In this document: positions 7,848 through 15,747 of the stretch, one piece after another
How the letters are laid out: each line of letters starts with the position of its first letter
Numbering within the stretch: the stretch's first letter is position 1
Assembly (NCBI GenBank): GCA_019639135.1
Contig: JAHBSL010000003.1
Span: 205,719 to 269,718 of the forward strand
Direction of reading: 5' to 3'
DNA length: 64,000 nt
Source: Acidobacteriota bacterium
GTDB lineage: Bacteria; Acidobacteriota; Blastocatellia; Pyrinomonadales; Pyrinomonadaceae
Made by a program: the position numbers and the translations under genes
Notes under the pieces: model-generated
What the model was told of the DNA's origin: nothing
The model's database searches: none
The model's input: the letters and a program-made list of their open reading frames with translations, nothing else

Positions 7848-9014
7848 TCAGTTCCCTGCCATAGCCGCCACCGCCTTGATGTGCGATTCGGGTATCGGCT
7901 GCGAGCCGAAGGACAAGTGGCACTTGACGCAGCGAAATGAGGCATCGGCCTTTCGCGAATCGATCTCAAAGTTCAGTATCCCGCCGTCGTCCGAGGTCGC
8001 AGTAATGTGACAGTTGTTGCACGATGTGATGGCGACCTTCATCGAACGCGGATCGAGCGTTTTTAGTGCTGAGACATCGTGGCACGTGGCGCAATCCAAC
8101 TCGGCGTGGCTCGCGAACTCGTGACGGAATGTCCCGGACGAATAGCGGGTTGACCAGGCATCGCGGATGATCCGGTCGCGGAGCCCGACGCGTGCCCATA
8201 GCTCTTTGTCGAAATCGGCCGGCGGCTGCTTTTGCTTCATCGCATGGCAAGCGGCACAGTTCGTCGGTGCAGGCTCGATGCCGGTATCGGTCGAGTGGCA
8301 AGTGAAGCACGTCGTATGGCCGATCGGCGATGTCTTGAAGGTTCCCTTTTTCAGCCAGAAATTGTCGCCGAGGTCTTTCGGTGGTGCCGCCGCAAATTCA
8401 GCGTCGGAATCGCCCTGCGGCATATGTGTTTGATGGCAGACCTTGCAGCTTTCCTCGCTCCGCCGCATCCGCGTCCATCCGGCACGGACGAATTCGACCG
8501 CCTGCGGTCGAAGCTCGGAGACGATATCGACGTGCGTCGAGTGCGGGAAGTTAATGTCGAAGTCCGATTCTGCGTCCTTGCCCTTCGGAGAAGCGTCAAA
8601 GACCTCACGCGGATTTGGGAATGGATGGCGAGTGCTGTTACGCGGTCCCGGGTTCGTATGGCAGATGGTGCAGATCTGCGGGCGTGCACCGCGAAAGAAC
8701 TGCTGGCGATGGCAGTTTATGCACGAGGCGTGGCTCGGGTATTCGGTTATGTCCGGGAACGCACTGTCCGCCGGCCTGACCGCTTTCCAGTTCTTCGAGG
8801 GAAAGCTATGGCACTTTGAGCAATCCATCTTGTGTGCCAAAACATCGTGTGAAAATGTTGAGTACTTTGACTGCGGGGAGGCTTCAGGGGGTTCGAGCGG
8901 CGAGCCATGTATCACCCTTGTTTGGCCGATGAGCGCGAACAGGATAAATCCCGCCGACGCACAGAGTGCAGCGGCGAAGAGCTTCAACCTAAGATCGCGT
9001 CCGGTCCTGTTCAT
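7848..9014 (-). CDS. Nonahaem c-type cytochrome
   Basis: A 388-residue exported cytochrome. A signal or anchor helix (about residues 10-30) is followed by nine CXXCH motifs (CSKCH, CINCH, CTICH, CKVCH, CFTCH, CAACH, CATCH, CNNCH, CVKCH) and many additional His residues (FPHSTHVDI, FRHEFASHAEL) typical of bis-His ligation. It is the first gene of a two-cytochrome operon with the nonahaem lipoprotein. CRP-type site 3 is centred about 81 bases upstream of its start, matching the spacing seen at the other cytochrome promoters. It does not match a named cytochrome family that I can recognise. Confidence 0.88.
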   Translation of the reverse strand: MNRTGRDLRLKLFAAALCASAGFILFALIGQTRVIHGSPLEPPEASPQSKYSTFSHDVLAHKMDCSKCHSFPSKNWKAVRPADSAFPDITEYPSHASCINCHRQQFFRGARPQICTICHTNPGPRNSTRHPFPNPREVFDASPKGKDAESDFDINFPHSTHVDIVSELRPQAVEFVRAGWTRMRRSEESCKVCHQTHMPQGDSDAEFAAAPPKDLGDNFWLKKGTFKTSPIGHTTCFTCHSTDTGIEPAPTNCAACHAMKQKQPPADFDKELWARVGLRDRIIRDAWSTRYSSGTFRHEFASHAELDCATCHDVSALKTLDPRSMKVAITSCNNCHITATSDDGGILNFEIDSRKADASFRCVKCHLSFGSQPIPESHIKAVAAMAGN

Positions 9015-9087
9015 CGGTTCGCCTCAAGCGGCAGACTTATTGGAAAGCGCAAGCCACGTCATTCTAATCGCTACAACGCCGCGTTAA

Positions 9088-9103
9088 TGTGATGAAGGTC
9101 ACA
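9088..9103. promoter_or_regulatory. CRP-type operator, site 3
   Basis: TGTGATGAAGGTCACA, a perfect TGTGA-N6-TCACA, lies in the divergent gap between the nonahaem cytochrome operon (start 9014, minus) and the resB gene (start 9281, plus). It could serve either or both directions. Confidence 0.75.
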
Positions 9104-9280
9104 TCCGGCCTAAAGACCGGTTGCTAAACTTCCCTGCGAGAAACTTCGCAGCAATTCCGTCAGCCTCACGTGTTTTTCTGCGATCCGGGGCCGGATCCGG
9201 GCAAAATTCATCAACGGCACAAGGCTTGCCACATGCCGATTGATGCCAAAAGGGGCCTCGCGCTCACATCCGGAGAACAA

Positions 9281-10786
9281 ATGAGTTTACCTGCAGTCCA
9301 GAACGCGGAACCGATAGGAGCGGTCGGCGAAGTTCGCCTTCGCCGCGGAACGTTGGACAAGGTTTTGAAGTTTGCGGGTTCCGTTCGGGTCGGAATTGTG
9401 CTCCTGGTCCTTCTCGGGGCGGCGTGTACCATCGGCATGCTGGTGATGCAGCAGAACGTTAACGGCTTTTCGGAGTATTATGCCGAGCTGACGCCGGCAC
9501 AGAGAACGGTTTATGGTTCTCTCGGCTTTTTCAATATCTACTACGCCTGGTACTTCAATGCTCTGCTTGCTGCCCTTTCGCTAAACATCATCATCTCAAC
9601 GCTCGATCGTCTGCCAAAGATATTGCCCTACTTTTCGCGGCCGGCCTCGACGGTTCCGCTTCGCTGGCTCCGCGACCAAAGGAACTCGGCTTCGGTAACG
9701 CTCGGGGCGGCGCCTGACGAAACGGCTGCGGCGATCGAGAACGCATTCATGAAGGCCGGCTGGGGAAAGCCGGTCCGCAGCGAACGAAGAGGGATCACAT
9801 ACTTTTTTGCCGAAAAGGGCAAATGGAACAGGCTTGCTTTTTGCGCCGTTCACGTGGCGTTGCTGACCATATTTCTCGGCGGATTCCTGACGGCCCAACT
9901 CGGAAGCAACGGCAACCTTCCGCTTTACCCGGGCCAGACGACGAATCTTATTTTCGACACCGCGTTTGACCTTGACCGGATGCGGCAGATAACGAAGCAG
10001 CTTCCCTTCGAGGTTACTTGCACAGACATCGAGCAGAGGCTGATCCGCCACGACGGACCGCTGACGGCCAACAACACCATCGACTGGATAACCCGGTTCA
10101 CCATCCGCGACGAGACGGGCGTTCACACTGCTGAGGTCGGAATGAACCGGCCCTTCGATCATCGCGGCTATCGCTTTTTCCAGGCGAGCTTTGTACCGAT
10201 CGGGCGGGCACGTACCGTTCGAATGGCTGTCACGAATGCTTCGACCGGGGAAACCGAAGAGGTCACGCTCGAGCGCGACGGGACGCATCAGCTTGCAGAT
10301 GGGACGAAGCTGATATTCAGCGAGTTTCGCGGGGATTTCGTCATTGGGCCCGAGGACCCGAACGAGGATACGACCTCTTATCCAAATCCGGCGGCGATCA
10401 TTCACGTTGCTCCGCCGGGCAGCGGACTTGAGACGGCAACCGTTTTTGGGCCGGAGATGGCGGACATTCCCGCCGCAAAGAAGCCATACGGCGGCTACAT
10501 ATTTCGAATGCTTGATTTCGAACGCGTCTCACACCAGCATGTTCTTGCGGTGCAACGCGATCCGGGCTCGACGGTGGTTTACATCGGATTTGGATTGCTG
10601 ACGTTTACGCTTGCCAGCGTATTTGGCTTCTCGCACCGAAGGGTCTGGGCGGCAGTAGAAAAGGGTGCGGACGGAAATACCGAGGTCACACTCGGCGGGC
10701 ATACGAACCGGAATCCGAATGGATTTGACGAGCAGTTTGACGAGCTTACGCAAGCCGTCAAGGGCTTCGGGGAGGAACGGGAATGA
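9281..10786 (+). CDS. resB: Cytochrome c biogenesis protein ResB
   Basis: A 501-residue System II cytochrome c maturation protein. Membrane helices lie near residues 33-55, 80-100, 185-205 and close to the C-terminus, with a large extracytoplasmic domain between the third and fourth. With CcsA/ResC it delivers haem and ligates it to CXXCH motifs outside the cytoplasmic membrane. ATG 9281 is chosen because GGAG lies 6 bases upstream and the ResB body follows; a longer frame from 9170 lacks a good ribosome binding site. It overlaps the next gene by ATGA. Its place between the cytochrome genes suggests a dedicated copy for the roughly 37 haems encoded nearby. Confidence 0.93.
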   Translation: MSLPAVQNAEPIGAVGEVRLRRGTLDKVLKFAGSVRVGIVLLVLLGAACTIGMLVMQQNVNGFSEYYAELTPAQRTVYGSLGFFNIYYAWYFNALLAALSLNIIISTLDRLPKILPYFSRPASTVPLRWLRDQRNSASVTLGAAPDETAAAIENAFMKAGWGKPVRSERRGITYFFAEKGKWNRLAFCAVHVALLTIFLGGFLTAQLGSNGNLPLYPGQTTNLIFDTAFDLDRMRQITKQLPFEVTCTDIEQRLIRHDGPLTANNTIDWITRFTIRDETGVHTAEVGMNRPFDHRGYRFFQASFVPIGRARTVRMAVTNASTGETEEVTLERDGTHQLADGTKLIFSEFRGDFVIGPEDPNEDTTSYPNPAAIIHVAPPGSGLETATVFGPEMADIPAAKKPYGGYIFRMLDFERVSHQHVLAVQRDPGSTVVYIGFGLLTFTLASVFGFSHRRVWAAVEKGADGNTEVTLGGHTNRNPNGFDEQFDELTQAVKGFGEERE

Positions 10787-12399
10787 ACGGACACTCGATC
10801 ACATATCCGCAGGCGGCAGCGGCGGTTGAGCCCGCGAGCAGAACGAAAGGCCTTCAAGGGCATATTCCTTTCCTGCTCGCGATGACGGCAGCGGCGGCCA
10901 TCTTCGGCCTTCGGTTCGCCATCGGCGGCGAGCGGTTCATCGGCGATGAGGCTTTGATGATGCTTGCCCTCGCGGCATATCTCACCGCTGCGATCTTTTA
11001 CCTGACCAATTTCTATGCTCCGTTCCGCTTTGCCGAGCGTCTCGGCCTCTGGGCGGCCGGGATAGGTGTCGCGCTCAATCTGGCTAGCTGGCTCGTCCGG
11101 TGGGTTGCAGCTTATGACCGCGAGTTGGCGATATTTCAGTCGCAAGGCCGCTCGGCCGCGGAGATGCCGTGGCTCTTCCGTTATGTACCGTTCGCAAATC
11201 TCTACGACCTAAGCCTTGCGTTTGCGTTCGGTGCAGGTGTGACGACGCTGATCGTGATGCGGCGACGCGAGCTTCGCGGTATAGCCGCGATCGCGCTTCC
11301 GCTGGCGGCGATAATTCTTGTACTCGCCCGCTTCATCGGAGGCGAGTTCGTTGACCTGCCGCCGGTGCTCGATTCATATTGGCGGCCGATACATGTTGGA
11401 GTAGCTTCGATCGCATATGGCGTCGGGCTGGTTTGTTTCGCCGTGGCGGTTCTTTATCTTCTTAAGGACGGGCTTCGGCCTGAGAAGATGGCATTCTGGA
11501 CAGCCGCGTTCGTACTCGGGGTCTTCGCGACCATTTCGCGTTTCGGTGTTTTTTCTTTCGACACGTTCGCTACCTATGCGTCTTCCATTTTTGTCGGCAC
11601 CTCGCGGGTATCGATACCGCTGCGTGCCGATCTTCCCTACGTCGGTTGGCTGATCGTAGTTGCTGCCGTTTTGCTGCTCGCCTCGCTTGGAGCCTGGACA
11701 TCGTTTCTTTCGAATGGCCGAAAGCGGTCACAGCAGATCGGCCTTGGGCTGATGGCCGCTTCGCTGGTCGCGCAGGGAGCCGCGATCGGGATGCTTGTAT
11801 ATCAGGTACGGACGCTCACGAACGTCGTTTCCCGGATCGCTCCTGAGCAGTACGAACGGTTCGGCATCTGGATGCTTCAGCAGCAGGGAGCGACGCCGCA
11901 GCAGATCGCGACCGTTCCCGCGATGCAGCTTGCCGGAATGGCCGATACCTGGATCCGCCAGAACAGCGATTCGCTGCGTTTGAGCCTTAATGCAAATCCG
12001 GTAGAGCTCGCAGCCTTGATCACTGCCTTTACGGGCACGTTCTTTATAGTGCTGATGGCCGCGAAACCGGAGCGGATCCGTGAGTCACTTCCCGCCGCTG
12101 CCACGCTGGACGGGCTGATGTACAAACTCGGCGGTATAACATTTGCAGGCTTAGCATTGCTGCTCATAACCGGAGCCGTCTGGGCGAACGAATCCTGGGG
12201 GCGATACTGGGGTTGGGACGCCAAAGAAACAGGTGCTTTGGTCGCGTGGCTTACCTATGCCGGGTTCCTCCATTCGCGCGTAGCCTATGGATGGCAGGGC
12301 CGGCGGTCGGCATACTTCGCGATCGTTGCATTTCTATTCATCATTTTTACGTATCTCGGTGTAAGCTATCTGCTGCCCGGGCTTCATTCGTACGCATAA
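10783..12399 (+). CDS. ccsA: Cytochrome c biogenesis protein CcsA/ResC
   Basis: A 538-residue polytopic membrane protein with about 10-12 helices. Near the C-terminus is the tryptophan-rich haem-handling motif WGRYWGWDAKE, the signature of the CcsA/CcmC/CcmF family, with nearby His residues (FLHSRVAYG, GLHSYA end) that can bind haem. It exports and presents haem to ResB for attachment to apocytochromes. Its ATG overlaps the resB stop by 4 bases, implying translational coupling. An unusually long central part (about residues 280-400) separates the N-terminal helices from the core; this may be family variation. Confidence 0.93.
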   Translation: MNGHSITYPQAAAAVEPASRTKGLQGHIPFLLAMTAAAAIFGLRFAIGGERFIGDEALMMLALAAYLTAAIFYLTNFYAPFRFAERLGLWAAGIGVALNLASWLVRWVAAYDRELAIFQSQGRSAAEMPWLFRYVPFANLYDLSLAFAFGAGVTTLIVMRRRELRGIAAIALPLAAIILVLARFIGGEFVDLPPVLDSYWRPIHVGVASIAYGVGLVCFAVAVLYLLKDGLRPEKMAFWTAAFVLGVFATISRFGVFSFDTFATYASSIFVGTSRVSIPLRADLPYVGWLIVVAAVLLLASLGAWTSFLSNGRKRSQQIGLGLMAASLVAQGAAIGMLVYQVRTLTNVVSRIAPEQYERFGIWMLQQQGATPQQIATVPAMQLAGMADTWIRQNSDSLRLSLNANPVELAALITAFTGTFFIVLMAAKPERIRESLPAAATLDGLMYKLGGITFAGLALLLITGAVWANESWGRYWGWDAKETGALVAWLTYAGFLHSRVAYGWQGRRSAYFAIVAFLFIIFTYLGVSYLLPGLHSYA

Positions 12400-12403
12400 C
12401 ACC

Positions 12404-13099
12404 ATGATCAACAAAGAGAACATTCTATTCTGCATCGTCGGCCTCCTAGGGGGCGTAATTATCGGCTTTATGTTCGCCAACTCAATGAACCAAAAGGCGA
12501 TGCTCCAGGCCGGACAGGCCAATCAGCAGATGGCGGGGCTTCCTTCAGGGCATCCGAACATTGGCGACACGCAAAGCGGCTCGATCCCTGAAGTACAGGC
12601 TGCTATCGATACGGCACGTGCCGAGCCGCAGAACTTTGACGCGCAGATCAAGGCCGCGGAGATGTATTACCAGATACAGCGGTTCGACGGCGCCGTCGAA
12701 TTTCTCGAGCAGGCACGGAAGATCAAGCCGGACGATTACAACACCATCGTAAACCTCGCGAATGCCTATTTCGATTCTAACAAGTACGAAGAGGCCGAAA
12801 AGACCTATCAACTTGCCATTGAGAAAAAACCGGATGACATAAACGTCCGGACGGACCTCGGGCTGACCTACGTATTTCGTCCGAACCCGGATTACGACAA
12901 GGCGATCAAGGAATTCAACGGCGCTTTGGAGAAGAATCCGAACCACATTCAAGCTCTTCAGAACCTGACGGTCGCTTATACGAAAAAAGGCGATGCGGCA
13001 AACGCTACAGCGACACTCGCTCGGTTGAAAACGGCCGATGCGACGAACTCCGCTATCGCGAAGCTACAATCGGACATAGAAAAGATCGGGCAGAATTGA
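12404..13099 (+). CDS. Membrane-anchored TPR protein
   Basis: A 231-residue protein with one N-terminal membrane helix (about residues 7-25, containing GLLGGVIIGFMF) and then tandem tetratricopeptide repeats from about residue 60 to the end (AEMYYQIQRFDGAVEFLEQA, NLANAYFDSNKYEEAEKTY and further copies). It starts 4 bases after the ccsA stop, so it belongs to the haem-attachment operon. By position and layout it could act like the TPR part of CcmH/CcmI, which holds apocytochromes for haem ligation. That role is inference; TPR proteins have many partners. Confidence 0.85.
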   Translation: MINKENILFCIVGLLGGVIIGFMFANSMNQKAMLQAGQANQQMAGLPSGHPNIGDTQSGSIPEVQAAIDTARAEPQNFDAQIKAAEMYYQIQRFDGAVEFLEQARKIKPDDYNTIVNLANAYFDSNKYEEAEKTYQLAIEKKPDDINVRTDLGLTYVFRPNPDYDKAIKEFNGALEKNPNHIQALQNLTVAYTKKGDAANATATLARLKTADATNSAIAKLQSDIEKIGQN

Positions 13100-13116
13100 T
13101 CGGTTCAACAAGGCAG

Positions 13117-13145
13117 AAAAAAGCCGGGCCCGGGCCCGGCTTTTT
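13117..13145 (+). terminator. Strong rho-independent terminator
   Basis: AAAAAGCCGGGCCC paired with GGGCCCGGCTTTTT forms an almost loop-free GC stem with flanking A and T runs, 17 bases after the TPR gene. It is symmetric, so it may also end transcripts of the convergent universal stress protein gene. Confidence 0.93.
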
Positions 13146-13168
13146 GTTTGGAGGAAAGACTTCTAACG

Positions 13169-14095
13169 CTAACGAACTACCTCGACCGTGCAGTGTGCAC
13201 GTGCGGCGACCGCCGACGATACACTACCGAGCAGAAAGCGCTCGAGCTTGCTGCCGAATGCATTTGCACCGACGAAGATCGAATCCGCACCCCATTTCTC
13301 GGCCTCGTCAACGATGACACGTTTCGGCGCACCCGGAATGATCAAATGGCTTGCCGTAACATTTGCCGCGGCAAGGTCCGCGATCGCTTCGGCGGCCTGC
13401 GTTGTCAGCCAGTCGGTCTCGGCTTCATTAACCGCTTCGACAGCGGCATTTACCGGCGGGACGAAACGGCCGATCGCCGTAGGCGAGATCGGGTCGGTCA
13501 CAGAGATAAGCTGTGCCTCAGTGCCCTCGGGCCAGACGCGGGCGGCTACTGAATCGACCGCCGCACGTGCACCGCGGCTTCCATCAAATCCGATGGTCAA
13601 TCGGATCGGGGTCGGATCGACCTCATTCTTGCCGCGGGCTACGCGAACGGAGCATTTTGCTTCGCTCAAAACCTTTTGGGAAACGCTTCCGAGAAGAAAG
13701 CGGCTCAATGCCGATTGTCCCTGCGAACCGGTGACAATGAGGTTGGGCTTGAGATCATCGGCCTTTGCCAAAACCTCCCAGGCCGGCGAGCCATATGTCG
13801 CCTCCGCCGTGATCGTCCACTCGGGAAAGAGCGTCCGCATACGCGACTCGGCATGGTGAGCATAAGCCTCGTACTCGGCAAGCGCCCGCTCGCCTTTCTC
13901 GCGGCGGCGTTCGACCAAATTGCGGATGTAAGGATCATCGGTCAGGCTGCCGTTCGCACTTTCGGCCGGCGGAAGCCAAACCTCCGCTACCGAAAGTATG
14001 AAGGCTTCTCCCTTGGCCGGAAGCCCAGCCCGTTTAAGATCATCGAGCGCCGCCTCAGCACACCGGGAACCATCGTATGCGATCAGTAATTTCAT
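13169..14095 (-). CDS. Tandem-domain universal stress protein
   Basis: A 308-residue protein made of two UspA domains (about 1-145 and 155-308). Each has the start strand (MKLLIAYDGS; IRLTIGFDGS) and a nucleotide-loop region: GSQGQSALSRFLLGS in the first and GANAFGSKLERFLLGS in the second. The first domain's G-x2-G-x9-GS pattern fits ATP-binding UspA; the second is degenerate in the first glycines. Universal stress proteins help survival during growth arrest or oxygen or energy limitation. A match to a sigma-54 promoter lies 50 bases upstream, and the neighbouring genes encode a sigma-54 regulator and kinase. Confidence 0.92.
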   Translation of the reverse strand: MKLLIAYDGSRCAEAALDDLKRAGLPAKGEAFILSVAEVWLPPAESANGSLTDDPYIRNLVERRREKGERALAEYEAYAHHAESRMRTLFPEWTITAEATYGSPAWEVLAKADDLKPNLIVTGSQGQSALSRFLLGSVSQKVLSEAKCSVRVARGKNEVDPTPIRLTIGFDGSRGARAAVDSVAARVWPEGTEAQLISVTDPISPTAIGRFVPPVNAAVEAVNEAETDWLTTQAAEAIADLAAANVTASHLIIPGAPKRVIVDEAEKWGADSIFVGANAFGSKLERFLLGSVSSAVAARAHCTVEVVR

Positions 14096-14144
14096 AATAA
14101 GTTTGCCGGTAAAGTCACAATTTTAACTCAGGCATGGCCACAAA

Positions 14145-14162
14145 GTGCAATGTATGTGCCAA
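14145..14162 (-). promoter_or_regulatory. Sigma-54 (-24/-12) promoter of the tandem Usp gene
   Basis: On the minus strand the sequence reads TTGGCACATACATTGCAC, matching TTGGCACG-N4-TTGCA with GG and GC separated by 10 bases. The -12 element lies about 50 bases before the start at 14095. Confidence 0.82.
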
Positions 14163-14175
14163 CAGCACATACATT
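14149..14175. repeat. 11-bp inverted repeat overlapping the Usp promoter
   Basis: AATGTATGTGC (14149-14159) and GCACATACATT (14165-14175) are perfect inverted arms around CAACA. The left arm lies within the -24/-12 promoter on the minus strand. The palindrome may be an operator or just a partly mirrored promoter. Confidence 0.6.
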
Positions 14176-14234
14176 CAAGCAGGTTGGTCACTTTCAGCGG
14201 TTTTGTGCAAAGCGTAAATTATCTGCGCGAAAAA

Positions 14235-14275
14235 ATTCGCGAATATAGGCTTGATGCCCGAATTCATTCGCGATA
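14235..14275. promoter_or_regulatory. Paired ATTCGCGA motifs, possible enhancer site
   Basis: ATTCGCGA occurs at 14235 and again at 14266, 31 bases apart (about three helical turns). The first is part of the palindrome ATTCGCGAAT. They lie 75-125 bases upstream of the minus-strand sigma-54 promoter, where an activator of the NtrC type would bind, and also just before the response regulator gene. Confidence 0.4.
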
Positions 14276-14325
14276 TACAGATAGTTGAGACACGCCCTGC
14301 ACGACCCTAATTTTCATTGCATCCG

Positions 14326-15747
14326 ATGCCGGAAAAGAACGAGAGAATACTGATAATCGACGATGACGGCTTCATCCGCATGGCGCTTACGGAGGCGGTT
14401 TCGAGCTGGGGCTATGAAACGCATTCCGCCGAGAGCATTGCAGCAGGGACAAAAGCGTTCGAAGAGTTTGAACCGTCGATCGCTTTGATCGACGTCGAAC
14501 TTCCGGATGGCTCGGGCATCGACCTGCTCAAGAAACTTAAGGAAGCGAATACGGAACTCGTCGCTATAATCGTCACCGGCAATGTCGATGTTGAGCATAC
14601 GGTCGCGGCTCTCCGCGCCGGTGCACACGACTTTATCGGAAAGCCGGTAAGGCTCGAAGAGCTTGAGGTCACGCTTCGCAACGCGGTCGAGACGCGAACA
14701 CTCCGTCGCGAGATCAAGGCCGCACGAAGGGAACGCGCCGTGACCCTTACCTTTGATGAGATCATCGGCGAATCACCGGCGATGCAAAAGGCAAAGGAGC
14801 TTGCCCGGCGGGTCGCGGATTCCGACGTAAATTCGATCCTTCTTCAGGGCGAGACGGGAACGGGCAAAGATCTTTTTGCGAGGGCGATCCATTTTGCCTC
14901 AGATCGTGCAAAAGCTCCTTATCTTGCGATAAACTGCGCCGCACTTCCGGCGACGCTGATCGAATCGGAGCTCTTCGGCTATGAGAAAGGCGCATTCACC
15001 GATGCGAAGCAGAGAAAGGAAGGGCTTTTCGAACAGGCTCACGGCGGAACGATCTTTCTGGACGAGATCGGCGAAATGGAACTGCCGCTGCAGGCAAAGC
15101 TTTTGCGAGTGCTAGAGAACGGGCTCTTTCGCCGCGTTGGCGGACTAAAGGACATCAAGATGGATGCCCGGATCATTGCTGCCTCGAACCAGGACCTCAA
15201 GCGGGCCGGTGAGGACGGCCGATTCCGTTCGGATCTTTATTTCCGGCTCTCGGTGATCCAGGTCGATATCCCGCCGCTTCGGGAACGCGGCGACGACGTA
15301 ATGCTGCTGACCAAGCTGTACATCGACCGAGTCAACATCAAGCGAAAGCAGAAACCGCTCAAGGGGCTGACGCCCGAGGTCGAACGGATCTTTCGGACAT
15401 ACGATTGGAAGGGCAACGTCCGCGAATTGAGGAATATCATCGAGCGTGCGTCGATACTCGAGGACGGCGAGTTTGTTACGACATCGCATCTGCCGCAAGA
15501 CATGCTCGAGGAATTCGCGACAGTTGCACCGGAACGCGGCGGGATCGTTCTCCCTTCGACCGGCGTTACGCTCGACGCGGTCGAGGCCGAACTTGCAAGC
15601 CAGGCCGTTGAACGAACCGCGGGTAACCTTACACAGGCCGCAAAACTTCTAGGTATCTCCCGCGACCAGCTAAGATATAAACTGCGGAAGGCCGGTCTTT
15701 ACGATTCGCTTAGCGAGAAAGAGTCTGCGGCCGGCGAAATCGAATGA
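14326..15747 (+). CDS. NtrC-family sigma-54 response regulator
   Basis: A 473-residue activator. Receiver domain: residues 8-120, phosphoacceptor Asp56, conserved Asp11-13 and Lys106. AAA+ domain: about 145-375, Walker A GETGTGKD at 175-182, Walker B FLDEIGE, and the sigma-54 contact loop as GAFTDA (222-227) in place of GAFTGA. The Fis-type HTH is at the C-terminus (LTQAAKLLGISRDQLRYKLRK). ATG 14326 is preferred; a TTG lies 9 bases upstream. It overlaps the kinase gene by ATGA. Sequences matching the sigma-54 promoter lie in front of six flanking transcription units, which are its most likely targets. Confidence 0.95.
   Translation: MPEKNERILIIDDDGFIRMALTEAVSSWGYETHSAESIAAGTKAFEEFEPSIALIDVELPDGSGIDLLKKLKEANTELVAIIVTGNVDVEHTVAALRAGAHDFIGKPVRLEELEVTLRNAVETRTLRREIKAARRERAVTLTFDEIIGESPAMQKAKELARRVADSDVNSILLQGETGTGKDLFARAIHFASDRAKAPYLAINCAALPATLIESELFGYEKGAFTDAKQRKEGLFEQAHGGTIFLDEIGEMELPLQAKLLRVLENGLFRRVGGLKDIKMDARIIAASNQDLKRAGEDGRFRSDLYFRLSVIQVDIPPLRERGDDVMLLTKLYIDRVNIKRKQKPLKGLTPEVERIFRTYDWKGNVRELRNIIERASILEDGEFVTTSHLPQDMLEEFATVAPERGGIVLPSTGVTLDAVEAELASQAVERTAGNLTQAAKLLGISRDQLRYKLRKAGLYDSLSEKESAAGEIE

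Noticed and set aside
9170..9280. N-terminal extension of ResB from TTG 9170
   Set aside because: No good ribosome site and no homology-like sequence; GGAG before ATG 9281 fits better.
14149..14175. 11-bp inverted repeat as an independent repressor site
   Set aside because: One arm is the -24/-12 promoter itself, so the palindrome may only mirror it; kept as a weaker finding and not as a separate regulator site.
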